A stretch of 64,000 nt of DNA from Parahoeflea alexandrii (GCF_027214025.1 NZ_JAPWHB010000002.1:248001-312000), one strand, 5' to 3'. Counted from the stretch's first letter, positions 9,601 through 20,904 are shown. Translations and numbers: made by a program. Notes: generated from the letters alone by a model not told the origin.

Positions 9601-10158
9601 GGCCTGACCTACGGCCAGCTGGATGTGTCGCGCCGCATCAGCTTCGGGGCGGGCGCTGCGTCGACGCTGAAGGGCAAGGACAATGGCTTCGGCGGATTTG
9701 CCGAGGCCACGGTCCAGAAGACCATCGCTCTCGGCGAGACCAGGGCCATCCCCTCGCTCACCTTTGGTTACCGCGCATTCGGCTTTGACGGAACCAGGGA
9801 AACCGGCGACTTCCTGCCGCTGACCACATCAGGCAAGACCTTCCGGCAGGGGCACGTCACGGCGGCAGTCACGGTCTCGCACAGGTTCGATCTCGACAAC
9901 GGCTACCAGGTGACGCCGGTGGGAACGGTCGGCTATCGCCGCGACCTGCTGCCGGTTTCCGATTATGCGTCCGCGACAGTTCTCGGCACCGGATTCACCA
10001 CCCATGGACCAGAGATCGGCCGTGATGCGCTCGTCGGAAGCGTCAAGCTCCAGGCCGGCAAGGGCGAGGGTCTGTCCTTCGCCACCGGCTATGACATCGA
10101 CATCCGCAAGGGCGCACGGCAGCATCGTTTGTCCGGATCTCTCACAATGCGGTGGTAA
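6646..10158 (+). CDS. Subtilisin-like (S8) serine protease autotransporter
   Basis: The 1,170-residue type Va secreted protease has all expected modules. An extended signal peptide ends near residue 41 (LVASPLMAANRL). The S8 protease domain has the catalytic triad D196 in GVVDTGLD, H254 in GSGHGTHVAG and S522 in GTSMAAPHVAG. A passenger-associated repeat lies near 630-700 (GTLVLLGNASF, GGTMSGNGKI, NGTLSPGQSPGLLTI), followed by a linker and a C-terminal beta-barrel of about 280 residues ending LSGSLTMRW. The final aromatic residue is the usual BamA signal. A short insertion within the protease domain contains two cysteines (AYCGSAIYLTDEDQC). The upstream ATG at 6631 lacks a ribosome site; ATG 6646 has GGAG. 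A perfect stem-loop follows the stop. An AraC gene downstream may regulate it. Substrate and self-release are unknown. Confidence 0.93.
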   Translation: MDFTATNAVCRRGRNSSLGSVCLLTALLASTSLVASPLMAANRLPAGGDAAASVETAVPSTAPAQSVSVELTEALKLAVSYGQSSLIASVYENTRITPFRADAVVSQAIALAPGLSREIRLATDLALSHARRMGLGAAASENSLRAATALPPGADNAVDLSTMTEFQRNWGLGAIGAQEAVIRNLTGKGVVVGVVDTGLDMLASGTPHSEFTGRVDERSASLYHWYDPNLAVAAGDVAAGFNRPSNASTDGSGHGTHVAGIIAAARDGNGMQGVAPGATILAIQGLASVQPSQFVDESNNFVINGTTYNAAALAYCGSAIYLTDEDQCTQANQMGIGTTAAITYLATQKDVRVINGSFGPDPAAGEKTWATGDLAEEATAVRASLMAGQILTIAAGNERAKAPIYGENPSGIGLFPFINPSNAFKTNSAGERIYSGSDTADFSDMTDASLAAAEAADGIKRGRIIVVVATDSKKVIADYSNTCGVAAEWCIAAPGGTYDDSVERPIYSTYTGGEYKALQGTSMAAPHVAGALAVLIEAFPTYTPAQITNILFETAEDLGAAGTDSVYGRGFLRLDLALQSGPAGLDPADKGKFVAGAGAAKGDKTVWTKQVDSSGSLGKQGEGTLVLLGNASFDQGVAVEQGELRVDGNLTGAFVTVAKGGTMSGNGKITANVTSNGTLSPGQSPGLLTINGNLTLAAGSQTDIEVDGTAAQVGAGGFDRISVEGTGRTATVGGILAPTLRGISGSANNTFTPSLGNGFKFLEVVNGQVVGSFASLLQPAAGLAANTRFDVVYGASSLTLATTPLSYANLGAFGVAQSAAAKAVGSAIDAARPAAGVRPTSDLSALFSSLYLGDAKNLGLGLEQATGQIYVDSGQSAVLSVGRFADQLWQHQTDLSIAGAPEGDATRLWSQGDAWFTNTTGYRSESASATFGMDVPLNTGWVGGVFRYEGTGISAGTNGKADLGTYQAAAHGQIEYGAVQLSGRAGLTYGQLDVSRRISFGAGAASTLKGKDNGFGGFAEATVQKTIALGETRAIPSLTFGYRAFGFDGTRETGDFLPLTTSGKTFRQGHVTAAVTVSHRFDLDNGYQVTPVGTVGYRRDLLPVSDYASATVLGTGFTTHGPEIGRDALVGSVKLQAGKGEGLSFATGYDIDIRKGARQHRLSGSLTMRW

Positions 10159-10185
10159 CAACCACACGTCCTGCAAGGCAAGGTC

Positions 10186-10212
10186 AGCCCGCGGCATTTC
10201 ATGCCGCGGGCT
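10186..10212 (+). terminator. Stem-loop terminator after the autotransporter gene
   Basis: There is a perfect 12-bp stem (AGCCCGCGGCAT / ATGCCGCGGGCT) with a 3-base loop, 27 bases after the stop codon. The downstream T-run is weak (TTGAG), so Rho-independent efficiency is uncertain. Confidence 0.65.
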
Positions 10213-10455
10213 TTGAGTATGACCGGCCGCGATCGCTGCTCGCCTGCCCGTCGATTCTGTCGTTGACAGGAGGCAATGCCGGCCATATTTCCGGTCACGC
10301 GGATCAGGGCTTGATGTCGTGCGGAAGATCGCCCGGGGGCGTCGGCTGCGATCAGGGCCGGCACTGCCGGTCGAATTCGGGATGACACGGGCCGCTGATA
10401 ACCTTTCAGTGAGAACAACAGCGTAACGATCCCTCAGGCGAGCGGGCCGGAAACC

Positions 10456-11508
10456 GTGTTGCGAGCATTTGCCTTGACCACTGCAGACATCGAACATCAG
10501 ATCCTTCTATCCTCCGAGCTTGACCGGAAGGCAAACTATGAGCATTGGCGCACCGGGGTCGCGAGCCTGTTTGAGGCAGCACCTGCCAGCGGCAACCTCG
10601 ACGATTTCAGCGCCGATCTCGCAAGCTACAATCTCGGGCACTTCCTCATCGGCGCCTCGTCGGCCACCGCGCAGCACTTCCATCGCTCCCGTGAACTGGT
10701 GGCCGCAACCGGCGTCGATCACCTGCTGATCCAGCTCTATGTCAAGGGCGAATGTGCCTATGACGCCGATGGCGGCATCGGCAAGGGCGTCACGGGCGAC
10801 ATCATCTGCTTTGACCTTAGCCGGCCGATGCGCAGCCAGACCACCGATATGGACATCATCAGCCTGATTCTGCCCCGCTCGATGATCCGGCTGATGCCGC
10901 GAACGATCGACGCGTTGCACGGCGCGCGCCTTGACGGGTCCACGCCGCTGGGGATCCTCTTGGGCGAGCACATGCAATCGATGGCGAAAATCGCGCCCAG
11001 ACTGGCCGGCCCGGATGGAAACCTGGCGGCCGAAGTCGCCTCGGTTCTGGTCTCGAGCGCACTGTCGGCGGCAATCGCGGCGGAAAACGGCACGCTGATG
11101 GACAATAGTCTGCAAGCCATTCAGGTCTTCATCGAGCGGAACCTGACCAATCCGGATCTGTCCACCGAAATGGTCCTGCGCCAGTTCGCGATGTCGCGTT
11201 CGGTGCTTTACCGTCTATTCGAGCCGATCGGCGGGATTGCGAATTACATTCGCGAGCGGCGCCTGCTGCTGGCCAAGCTCAAGCTCGCCTCCGTCGGCAC
11301 GGGGCGCGGTTCCGTGGCGAGGCTCGCCTACTCCACCGGTTTTTCCAGCGAAGACGCCTTTTCCCGCGCCTTCCAGCAATATTTCGGCATCCGGCCGAGC
11401 GAGGCCATCCGCAACGCCGAAGCGGGCATTCAGCTCAAGCGTCACATTGACTCGAGCCAGGAGAACTGGATGCAGCCCTGGCTTGATAAGCTCCGCGCCA
11501 CATCCTGA
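10456..11508 (+). CDS. AraC-family transcriptional regulator (AraC_binding_2 type)
   Basis: The 350-residue protein has an N-terminal cupin-like domain, covering SADLASYNLGHFLIGASSATAQ through KGVTGDIICFDLSRPM and DIISLILPRSMI. This is the layout of the AraC-binding-like domain found in regulators such as FeaR. A C-terminal AraC DNA-binding domain (about 220-330) carries LSTEMVLRQFAMSRSVLYRLF and SVARLAYSTGFSSEDAFSRAF with the YFGIRPSEA end. The start is a GTG with only a weak upstream CGGAAA. It lies about 300 bases downstream of the autotransporter gene on the same strand but behind a strong stem-loop, so it is probably transcribed on its own. Control of the autotransporter is a reasonable guess only. 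Confidence 0.85.
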   Translation: MLRAFALTTADIEHQILLSSELDRKANYEHWRTGVASLFEAAPASGNLDDFSADLASYNLGHFLIGASSATAQHFHRSRELVAATGVDHLLIQLYVKGECAYDADGGIGKGVTGDIICFDLSRPMRSQTTDMDIISLILPRSMIRLMPRTIDALHGARLDGSTPLGILLGEHMQSMAKIAPRLAGPDGNLAAEVASVLVSSALSAAIAAENGTLMDNSLQAIQVFIERNLTNPDLSTEMVLRQFAMSRSVLYRLFEPIGGIANYIRERRLLLAKLKLASVGTGRGSVARLAYSTGFSSEDAFSRAFQQYFGIRPSEAIRNAEAGIQLKRHIDSSQENWMQPWLDKLRATS

Positions 11509-11510
11509 GC

Positions 11511-11531
11511 AACGGCCGGATCCCGGCCGTT
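11511..11531. terminator. Stem-loop between convergent araC-type gene and alaS
   Basis: A perfect 9-bp stem (AACGGCCGG / CCGGCCGTT) with a 3-base loop lies 3 bases after the regulator stop and 25 bases past the alaS end. It can serve transcripts from both directions, although neither side has a good T-run. Confidence 0.6.
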
Positions 11532-11556
11532 GCAATGAGGCATCAACACAAAGCAG

Positions 11557-14214
<2,658 letters not shown>

Positions 14215-14356
14215 GATCAACCCTTTGTCTGATAGGCAGTCCACCACAAAACCGCATCGAATGCCGGTTCCGGGATCCGCATCGCGACGTGCGGACCGCC
14301 GCTTTTATCTCTCGCCCGGATGCCTGTCCAGACGCCAGCCGCCGCCCTGTCAACGG

Positions 14357-14397
14357 AAAACCGGCCGCCAGCCCCCAAAAGGACCGGCGGCCGGCTT
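14357..14397 (-). terminator. Rho-independent terminator of recA
   Basis: Read on minus, a 9-bp GC stem (CCGGCCGCC / GGCGGCCGG, arms 14386-14394 and 14361-14369) is followed directly by TTTTCC. It lies about 35 bases after the recA stop. Confidence 0.8.
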
Positions 14398-14427
14398 GAA
14401 ACCAGCGCCATAAGTGCGCCGAAAGGC

Positions 14428-15525
<1,098 letters not shown>

Positions 15526-15581
15526 TCGGTCCACCTTTAGGTTATCGTGCCAACGCAAGCAATGTGTGCTCGTTTGTGCAA

Positions 15582-15610
15582 TTTGTACTCTATTTGTTCC
15601 GGTTGCGCAA
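15582..15610 (-). promoter_or_regulatory. recA promoter with near-consensus SOS (LexA) box
   Basis: On minus, TTGCGC (15610-15605), a 17-base spacer and TACAAA (15587-15582) form a plausible sigma-70 promoter. On plus, 15585-15599 reads GTAC-TCTATTT-GTTC, one mismatch from the alphaproteobacterial LexA site GTTC-N7-GTTC. It overlaps the spacer and -10, where a repressor would act. The site is inferred by pattern. Confidence 0.5.
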
Positions 15611-15768
15611 GACCCCATCAAGGCACTGAAATAAAATGAAAAACGCCGCCATGTTCTTTTTTTGTTTTTCGGCAGGGCCACGCACCGCCGCACGCGTCGC
15701 GCCGGCCCGCTGCCGCCATTTCCGGCCCTGTGCGATTCGGCCCGGCGCCGCTCTGGCGGGGCATTGAG

Positions 15769-16746
15769 ATGGCGCGCATTCTGGCCATCGGCGGCGCCCA
15801 TGTCGACCGCAAGGGCTGGCTCTCGGCCCCGCACCGGCCCGGCGCCTCCAATCCCGGACGCTGGGAAGCCGAGGCCGGCGGCGGCGCCTTCAACGCGGCG
15901 CGCAACTTGGCCCGGCTCGGTCACAATGTCACCCTCGTCGCCCCGCGCGGCGGCGATGCGGCAGCGGAGATGGTGGCCCGCGCTGCCGACGAGGCAGGCA
16001 TCGAGGATTGCCCGCTGACCTTCCTCGATCGGGCCACGCCGAGCTATTCGGCGATCCTCGAGCCGGACGGCAACCTGGTCACGGCGCTGGCCGACATGGC
16101 GCTTTACGATCTCATACCGGCGCGCCGGCTGCTGACCTCGCGGCTGCGCAAGCGTCTCGCTGAGGCCGATCTGCTCTTGATGGATTCCAACCTGCCCGAA
16201 AGCGCGCTCACCGCGATGGCCGGGGCCGCGTCAGGTCTCGGCCTGCCGCTGGCCGTCATCGCCGTCTCGCCGGCCAAGGTGGTGCGGTGGAAACAGAGCC
16301 TTTCCAGCATCACCTGCCTCGCCATGAACCAGGCCGAGGCCGCGGCGCTAACCGGTACGCAGGTGCAATCGCCAGGCGACTGGCGAACGGTGCTTTCCGG
16401 CAAGGGCCTCGCGGGCGGCCTTGTCACCGCCAGCGCCGGCCCGGTCGCGGCCTTCGCCGCCCTGCCCTCCGGCCCCGCGTCCACCGTGCTGCTGCCGCCG
16501 CTGCTCTATCAGGTGCGCGATGTCACCGGCGCCGGCGATGCACTGGCCTCGGGCTATCTCGACGGCTGGCTCTCGGGCGGCGCCTTCGAAGACAATCTTA
16601 CCCGCGGCATTGCGCTGGCCCGGCTCACCGCCTCGGTGCGCGGCCCGGTGCGGCCGGATTTGTCGCCAGACCTGCTTGCGCGGACGCTTGAAGACATGCC
16701 AAAGCCCGCCCAGTTCCCCTTGCCCCACTCAGGAGCCTCCGCATGA
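15769..16746 (+). CDS. psuK: PfkB-family carbohydrate kinase, probable pseudouridine kinase
   Basis: This ribokinase-fold enzyme has 325 residues. It shows the N-terminal [13 protein letters not shown], the substrate loop [15 protein letters not shown], and the PfkB signature [16 protein letters not shown], which holds the catalytic aspartate and the anion hole. Sugar kinases of this family have many substrates. The call of pseudouridine kinase rests on the next gene, a pseudouridine-5-phosphate glycosidase whose start overlaps this stop by 4 bases (ATGA). Together they would convert pseudouridine to its 5-phosphate and then to uracil plus ribose 5-phosphate. The start at ATG 15769 (MARILAIGG) is preferred to an upstream GTG because it matches the family N-terminus. 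Confidence 0.85.
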   Translation: MARILAIGGAHVDRKGWLSAPHRPGASNPGRWEAEAGGGAFNAARNLARLGHNVTLVAPRGGDAAAEMVARAADEAGIEDCPLTFLDRATPSYSAILEPDGNLVTALADMALYDLIPARRLLTSRLRKRLAEADLLLMDSNLPESALTAMAGAASGLGLPLAVIAVSPAKVVRWKQSLSSITCLAMNQAEAAALTGTQVQSPGDWRTVLSGKGLAGGLVTASAGPVAAFAALPSGPASTVLLPPLLYQVRDVTGAGDALASGYLDGWLSGGAFEDNLTRGIALARLTASVRGPVRPDLSPDLLARTLEDMPKPAQFPLPHSGASA

Positions 16747-17666
16747 CCGGATCCGTCCCCATCCAAACCACGCCCGAAGTCACAGCCGCGCTGGCCGAGG
16801 GCCGGCCCGTCGTGGCGCTCGAATCCACCATCATCACCCATGGCATGCCCTGGCCGGGCAACCGCGACATGGCGCTCGAGGTCGAGGCCGCGATCCGTGC
16901 CGAGGGCGCGGTCCCCGCCACCATCGCCGTCATCGACGGCCGCCTGCATGCGGGCCTCGATGAGGCCGCCATCACCGCCCTCGCCCAGGCAAAGGACGTG
17001 ATGAAGCTCTCGCGCGCCGATTTCGCCTATGCGCTGTCGGAGGGACGCACCGGCGCCACCACCGTCGCCGCCACCATGATGGCCGCCCATCTCGCCGGCA
17101 TCTCGGTCTTTGCCACCGGCGGCATCGGCGGCGTCCACCAGGGCGCGGAAACCAGCTTCGACATTTCCGCCGATCTCGACGAGCTCGGCCGCACCCCGGT
17201 GATCGTCGTTTCCGCTGGCGCCAAGGCCATTCTTGACATCCCCAAGACGCTGGAAGCGCTCGAAACCCGCGGCGTGCCGGTGGTGGCCTTCGGTCAGGAC
17301 GCGATGCCGGCCTTCTGGTCGCGCGAGTCCGGGCTCAGGGCGCCGCTCAGGCTCGACACGGCGCAGGCCATCGCCCGCTTCGAAGCAACCCGACGGGCGC
17401 TCGGCGGCCATGGCGGCATGCTGATCGCCAATCCGGTGCCGGTGGAGGACGAGATCGCGGCATCCGAGATGAACCGCCATATCGCATCCGCGCTCGCCAC
17501 CGCCAGGGCGAAGGGCATCGAGGGCAAGGCGGTCACCCCGTTCCTGCTCGGCGAGATACTCGAGCTGACAAAGGGCGCAAGCCTGAAAACCAACATCGCG
17601 CTGGTGCTCAACAATGCCCGGCTCGCCGCCCGCATCGCCGCGGCTCTCGCCTCGCCCGCCGCCTGA
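16743..17666 (+). CDS. psuG: Pseudouridine-5'-phosphate glycosidase
   Basis: The 307-residue enzyme reversibly splits the C-C glycosidic bond of pseudouridine 5-phosphate to uracil and ribose 5-phosphate, salvaging the modified base from RNA turnover. Family motifs are all present: VVALESTIITHGMPWP (E27, general acid), FATGGIGGVHQGAE, the metal-binding aspartate in SFDISADL, VVSAGAKAILDIPKTLE with the catalytic lysine K161, and the C-terminal LTKGASLKTNIALVLNNA. Length is normal. It overlaps the kinase gene by 4 bases, so the pair is translationally coupled. No transporter gene is adjacent. Confidence 0.95.
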   Translation: MTGSVPIQTTPEVTAALAEGRPVVALESTIITHGMPWPGNRDMALEVEAAIRAEGAVPATIAVIDGRLHAGLDEAAITALAQAKDVMKLSRADFAYALSEGRTGATTVAATMMAAHLAGISVFATGGIGGVHQGAETSFDISADLDELGRTPVIVVSAGAKAILDIPKTLEALETRGVPVVAFGQDAMPAFWSRESGLRAPLRLDTAQAIARFEATRRALGGHGGMLIANPVPVEDEIAASEMNRHIASALATARAKGIEGKAVTPFLLGEILELTKGASLKTNIALVLNNARLAARIAAALASPAA

Positions 17667-17704
17667 TCGCCCGCCTCCACCTGTCCAATCGAGAGGATAT
17701 CGAG

Positions 17705-17941
17705 ATGAAGCCACCCCGCCGCACCGGCAGCGCCTTCGAACGCGCCGAAGCAGCCTTCAAGTCCGCCACCACCAAGCCGGTGGAGGCCGCCCCCAAATCA
17801 ACGACGGTGCCCGAGGGCAAGGAAATGGTCTCGATCCGCCTCGACCGCGCCGTGCTCGAGCATTTCCAGGAAGACGGCCCCGGCTGGCAGGACCGCATCA
17901 ACGCCGCCCTTCGAAAGGCTGCGGGGCTGGACGGGGAATAG
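17705..17941 (+). CDS. BrnA-like antitoxin, orphan
   Basis: This small protein (78 residues) has a C-terminal half, VSIRLDRAVLEHFQEDGPGW followed by QDRINAALRKAAGL, that matches the ribbon-helix-helix core of BrnA antitoxins. BrnA binds DNA and neutralises the RNase toxin BrnT. The N-terminal 35 residues are basic and Pro/Ala rich, presumably disordered. An AGAGGA Shine-Dalgarno precedes the ATG. No BrnT-like frame of about 90 codons lies immediately upstream or downstream: psuG ends 38 bases before and an intergenic repeat region follows. It may therefore be an orphan regulator, or the survivor of a decayed toxin-antitoxin pair. Domain call is good, antitoxin role uncertain. Confidence 0.7.
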   Translation: MKPPRRTGSAFERAEAAFKSATTKPVEAAPKSTTVPEGKEMVSIRLDRAVLEHFQEDGPGWQDRINAALRKAAGLDGE

Positions 17942-18100
17942 GTCGGCTTCCGCCGCGAAGAGCCTGGCTGGGGAAGAAGACACCGTTCTCGTCATCCCGG
18001 CCTCGACACTTCGCATGATCTCCGGCAAGGGCGCTACCACGTCGGCAGGCGGCCTTTCCGGTGACAAATCCAGGGTTTGCATCCGGCAGAGGCTCCACCC

Positions 18101-18246
18101 ACCGTCATCCCGGCCTTGAGCCAGACAAACGAAGCGACGTCGTAGGCTCCGGGATCCAGCCAGCCCAAGTCCTTGGGCTGTATGAGTCCTTCGACCCGGC
18201 AGACGCCGGGTCTCCTGGATGCCGGATCAGGTCCGGCATGACGGGG
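18101..18246. repeat. Palindromic intergenic element, copy A (diverged)
   Basis: The element begins with CGTCATCCCGG and ends with CCGGCATGACGG, so the ends are inverted. It contains the module GACAAACGAAGCGACGTCG found in copies B and C and inverted in D. The middle has separate small hairpins (CCCAAGTCCTTGGG). A partial left end (CTCGTCATCCCGG) also occurs near 17989. Together these fill the 426-base gap between the BrnA-like gene and the next gene; nothing else was seen there. Confidence 0.65.
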
Positions 18247-18297
18247 TCTAGAGATCGATGCACCGCACAGCCGCCTGCCGCAAGCCTCCCATAGGAA

Positions 18298-18329
18298 AAG
18301 ACCCGACCGCTTCACGCAGCCGGGCCTGA
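18298..18329 (-). terminator. Terminator of the 190-residue protein gene
   Basis: On minus, GGCCCGGCT pairs with GGTCGGGTC through G-C and G-U pairs around a 9-base loop and is followed by TTTTCC. It lies about 40 bases beyond the stop codon at 18368. Confidence 0.6.
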
Positions 18330-18367
18330 TATCGCTTCAAACGATGGTGTTTCGCGCAAGCCTAAGC

Positions 18368-18940
18368 TCAGCCGCGAATTCCGAGACTTCCAGCGACTTG
18401 CTCTACGGTCGAACGCGCATGTGATTTTGTGTAGGATTGAACACCACGTTTCACCGTACTGATGTAACCAGCGTTCTTCGCAAATGCCGAAGTTGTGCCC
18501 ATCATTGTCACAGCTGCAATTGCGCCAATCCCGGTCAGCAGATGACGACGGGAAATTCCGCCTTCGCCTCCAGTCGAAGCCTCGTTCTTTGCCGCTGCCG
18601 CAAGGCCCAGCATGGCAGGCGCCACCAGAACGTCCACATCCAGAGCGGAGCTCTTCTTCCCCTTGTTATTCTTCTTCCAGTCCTTGTAGGCGGCCTTGAT
18701 GGCTGATTTCGCCGCACCTTCAATCGCCTGGTTGATGCTGTTGGCGGTAGCTGTGCTCCAGGACTTGGCGTAGCCCTTTTCCTTGCCGCGCGCCGCCTTG
18801 TCAGCAGCCACCGATGAATTCCAGCTCGCCTTCTTGGCAGCCGCCGCCGAAGGTCCGCGCTTGCCGAACGCCTTGTGGGCTTCTGCAGTCATCACTGCAT
18901 CGGCATAAGCCTTGTGTGCCGAATTGAAATCGAGTGCCAT
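18368..18940 (-). CDS. Unknown protein with an internal twin-arginine signal-like segment
   Basis: This 190-residue protein is one I do not recognise. Residues 1-100 are soluble, Ala/Lys-rich and helical (SAAAAKKASWNSSVAADKAA, AIKAAYKDWKKNNKGKK). Residues 130-154 read like a complete Tat signal peptide: SRRHLLTGIG, a hydrophobic stretch, and the signal-peptidase-like end TSAFA before KNAG. Only 36 residues follow. In normal Tat substrates this segment is at the N-terminus, so here it would either anchor the protein or export just the short tail. The ATG follows AGGGA at good spacing and the gene has its own terminator, which supports a real gene. A misassigned start cannot explain it, because no start lies closer to the RR motif with a ribosome site. 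Confidence 0.7.
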   Translation of the reverse strand: MALDFNSAHKAYADAVMTAEAHKAFGKRGPSAAAAKKASWNSSVAADKAARGKEKGYAKSWSTATANSINQAIEGAAKSAIKAAYKDWKKNNKGKKSSALDVDVLVAPAMLGLAAAAKNEASTGGEGGISRRHLLTGIGAIAAVTMMGTTSAFAKNAGYISTVKRGVQSYTKSHARSTVEQVAGSLGIRG

Positions 18941-19012
18941 GATTCTTCCCTACTAATTCCGACGAAAATGCAACCTGGACACTGATAGATTCGTTTAATG
19001 CAATTGCAACAT

Positions 19013-19045
19013 GAAAAAGACCCGGCCACTTTCGCGGCCGGGTCT
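19013..19045 (-). terminator. Rho-independent terminator of the OmpA-lipoprotein gene
   Basis: On minus, a perfect 10-bp stem (AGACCCGGCC / GGCCGGGTCT) with an 8-base loop is followed by TTTTTCAT. It begins about 33 bases past the stop codon. Confidence 0.85.
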
Positions 19046-19077
19046 GATGTTGCCTCAGAAGCTGGTTTCGCCTGAGC

Positions 19078-19725
19078 CTAGCTCAGCGGCGAAATCTGGA
19101 TTTCCACGCGGCGGTTGGCGGCGCGGCCGGCGTCAGAGCCGTTGTCGGCGATCGGCTGGCTTTCGCCGAAGCCCTGGGTGTAGAAGCGGCGCGGATCGTT
19201 GCCCTGCGAGATCAGGTAACTTGTCACCGACTGCGCCCGCTGTTGCGAGAGCGTCAGGTTGTAGCTGTCGGAACCGGTGGAATCAGTGTGTCCGGCCACG
19301 TCGACCAGCGAGCGGTTGAACTTCTGCAGCACCAGCGCCACCGAATTCAGCGTGTCGTAGAACTGCGGCTTGACCGCCGACTGGTCGGTGTCGAACGTGA
19401 TGTTGGAGGGCATGTTGAGCACGATCTTGTCGCCGACGCGCGTCACCGACACGCCGGTGCCCTGCAGCTGCGCCCGCAGCTGCGCTTCCTGCTGGTCCAT
19501 GTAGCCGCCCACGGCGCCACCGGCGAGTGCGCCGATGCCCGCGCCGATCAGCGCATTGCGGCGGTCGTCGCCGCCGGCCAGCGTGCCGAGCGCGGCCCCG
19601 CCGAGCGCACCAAGCGCCGCGCCGCCGGCCAGGTTGGAAACCTTCTGCTGACCGGTATAGGGATCGGTCGTGCAGCCGGAGACGAAGACGGCGGCCAGCG
19701 CCGCGATCAGGAGTTTGGATTTCAT
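19078..19725 (-). CDS. OmpA-family lipoprotein with glycine-zipper domain
   Basis: The 215-residue outer-membrane lipoprotein has signal peptide MKSKLLIAALAAVFVSGC with the lipidated cysteine at residue 18. A glycine-zipper region (GGAALGALGGAALGTLAGG, then GAGIGALAGGAVGGYMD) spans about 34-76. An OmpA/Pal peptidoglycan-binding domain from about 100 follows, with ITFDTDQSAVKPQFYDTL, VAGHTDSTGSDSYNLTLS, QRAQSV and GFGESQPIADN. The domain contacts diaminopimelate through the conserved aspartate and arginine of TDSTG and NRRVEI. It resembles E. coli YiaD and tethers the outer membrane to the wall. It stands alone with its own terminator, next to the palindromic elements. Confidence 0.92.
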   Translation of the reverse strand: MKSKLLIAALAAVFVSGCTTDPYTGQQKVSNLAGGAALGALGGAALGTLAGGDDRRNALIGAGIGALAGGAVGGYMDQQEAQLRAQLQGTGVSVTRVGDKIVLNMPSNITFDTDQSAVKPQFYDTLNSVALVLQKFNRSLVDVAGHTDSTGSDSYNLTLSQQRAQSVTSYLISQGNDPRRFYTQGFGESQPIADNGSDAGRAANRRVEIQISPLS

Positions 19726-19878
19726 GATGGCCCCTCTTGGCGAAACTCGAAAATCGGACTTTAGCGGAAAATGCGGCAGGATGATGAATATTCTGTCACC
19801 GCGAAATTAACCCTGTGCCGCGCGGCGCGGCCCCTGCCCCCGCTCCGCCTTACAGTCGTGATCCTGATCGCTCTCCTC

Positions 19879-20016
19879 TCGTCATCCTCGGCCTCCGAGC
19901 AAGACAAGCGAAGCGCCGTCGTTGCCTCCGAGGATCCATTCCGTGATCCCTCCGCGTGCCGCATTGTGCCGAGAGACAACGGAATGGATCTCGGGGTCGT
20001 GGCCCCGGGATGACGT
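19879..20016. repeat. Palindromic intergenic element, copy B
   Basis: About 138 bp with inverted ends (CGTCATCCTCGG ... CCCGGGATGACG) and inner inverted arms (GGATCCATTCCG ... CGGAATGGATC). The left arm contains the module GACAAGCGAAGCGCCGTCG. It fills most of the 394-base gap between the OmpA and first paralog genes. The adjacent 20040-20115 stretch resembles that after copy D, so the element and the following gene end look like one duplicated unit. Confidence 0.75.
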
Positions 20017-20119
20017 CGGCGAGGGCGCGTCATGACAAGAACCGGGTGCCTCCATCATAGCCACGATTGTGGGCACCCATCGAGAGAATTGCTATGAAGA
20101 ATTCATGGTGACATCGTCA

Positions 20120-20851
20120 TTAGTTTTTCTCCGTGTCAAAAGCGCCAGAAGCCAATGAATTTGCAAAACGGTTCTCAGCATTGACCGTTTCGAGTCGATT
20201 TCCGTCCAAATGCTTGTCGTAGTATTCGCCCAACCACCCCAACACCGCCTCCACCCGGCCCTTGGTCACTGGCTCGTCGGTGATCGCAAGCGTGATCGAG
20301 GAGAGCGCGTAGCCGGGACCGAAATGGGCTGCGAGATCATCGGGATCGACGCGGGCAACGCTGGCCGGGTCATTGATGTCGGCGAAGGTAACCAGCAGGG
20401 GATATTGAAAGCGCGGCACGGCAATGGGCTTTGCCGCAGCGCCCTGCCGGTTTTTAATCTGCCCGAACAGGTCTTCGTCGATCACCCGGCCCTTGCGGCC
20501 CGAAAGGCTGGCTGCGGCCACCGACCCCATGTATTCCGTCGTGCCCGCACCTTTCATGAGGGCGAACAGATAGCGCGGACGTGACGCGGAAGACCCCAGA
20601 TCGACAACCACCGCCTCGCCGGTCACCTTGAGGCTCCAGCCCATGCCCTCAGCCTTGATGGCGTGCTCTTTCCAGCGCACCGCGCTGACGCTCCAGCCGG
20701 ACACCGGCCCATCGGGCGTGTCGATCACAACGGTCATTTGCTGATGCCAGTCATAGACCGGCGTGCCAAACCTCAGAAACAGCAACAGGGCAATGATGGC
20801 AGCGACGACCAGCCCGACAATCCAGCCCAGCAGTTTGAAAACAAACATCAT
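20120..20851 (-). CDS. Envelope protein of a three-member paralog family, member 1 (membrane-anchored)
   Basis: I do not recognise this 243-residue protein. An N-terminal transmembrane anchor (about residues 5-27, VFKLLGWIVGLVVAAIIALL) is followed by a domain beginning MTVVIDTPDGPVSGWSVSAVRW and containing VVVDLGSS-RYLFALMKG. Residues 150-243 form a C-terminal block (YPLLVTFADINDPASVARVD ... GPGYALSSITLAITDEPVTK ... LGWLGEYY ... NRFANSL). That block is almost identical in the two neighbours, while the first halves differ strongly. Topology suggests a periplasmic domain held at the inner membrane. No catalytic motif is evident. The palindromic element lies on both sides of the gene. Confidence 0.75.
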   Translation of the reverse strand: MMFVFKLLGWIVGLVVAAIIALLLFLRFGTPVYDWHQQMTVVIDTPDGPVSGWSVSAVRWKEHAIKAEGMGWSLKVTGEAVVVDLGSSASRPRYLFALMKGAGTTEYMGSVAAASLSGRKGRVIDEDLFGQIKNRQGAAAKPIAVPRFQYPLLVTFADINDPASVARVDPDDLAAHFGPGYALSSITLAITDEPVTKGRVEAVLGWLGEYYDKHLDGNRLETVNAENRFANSLASGAFDTEKN

Positions 20852-20904
20852 GCGGCTGGCTCCATTCGAGCGTGCGAGCAGTCCGTCATCCTCGGCCTCC
20901 CACT

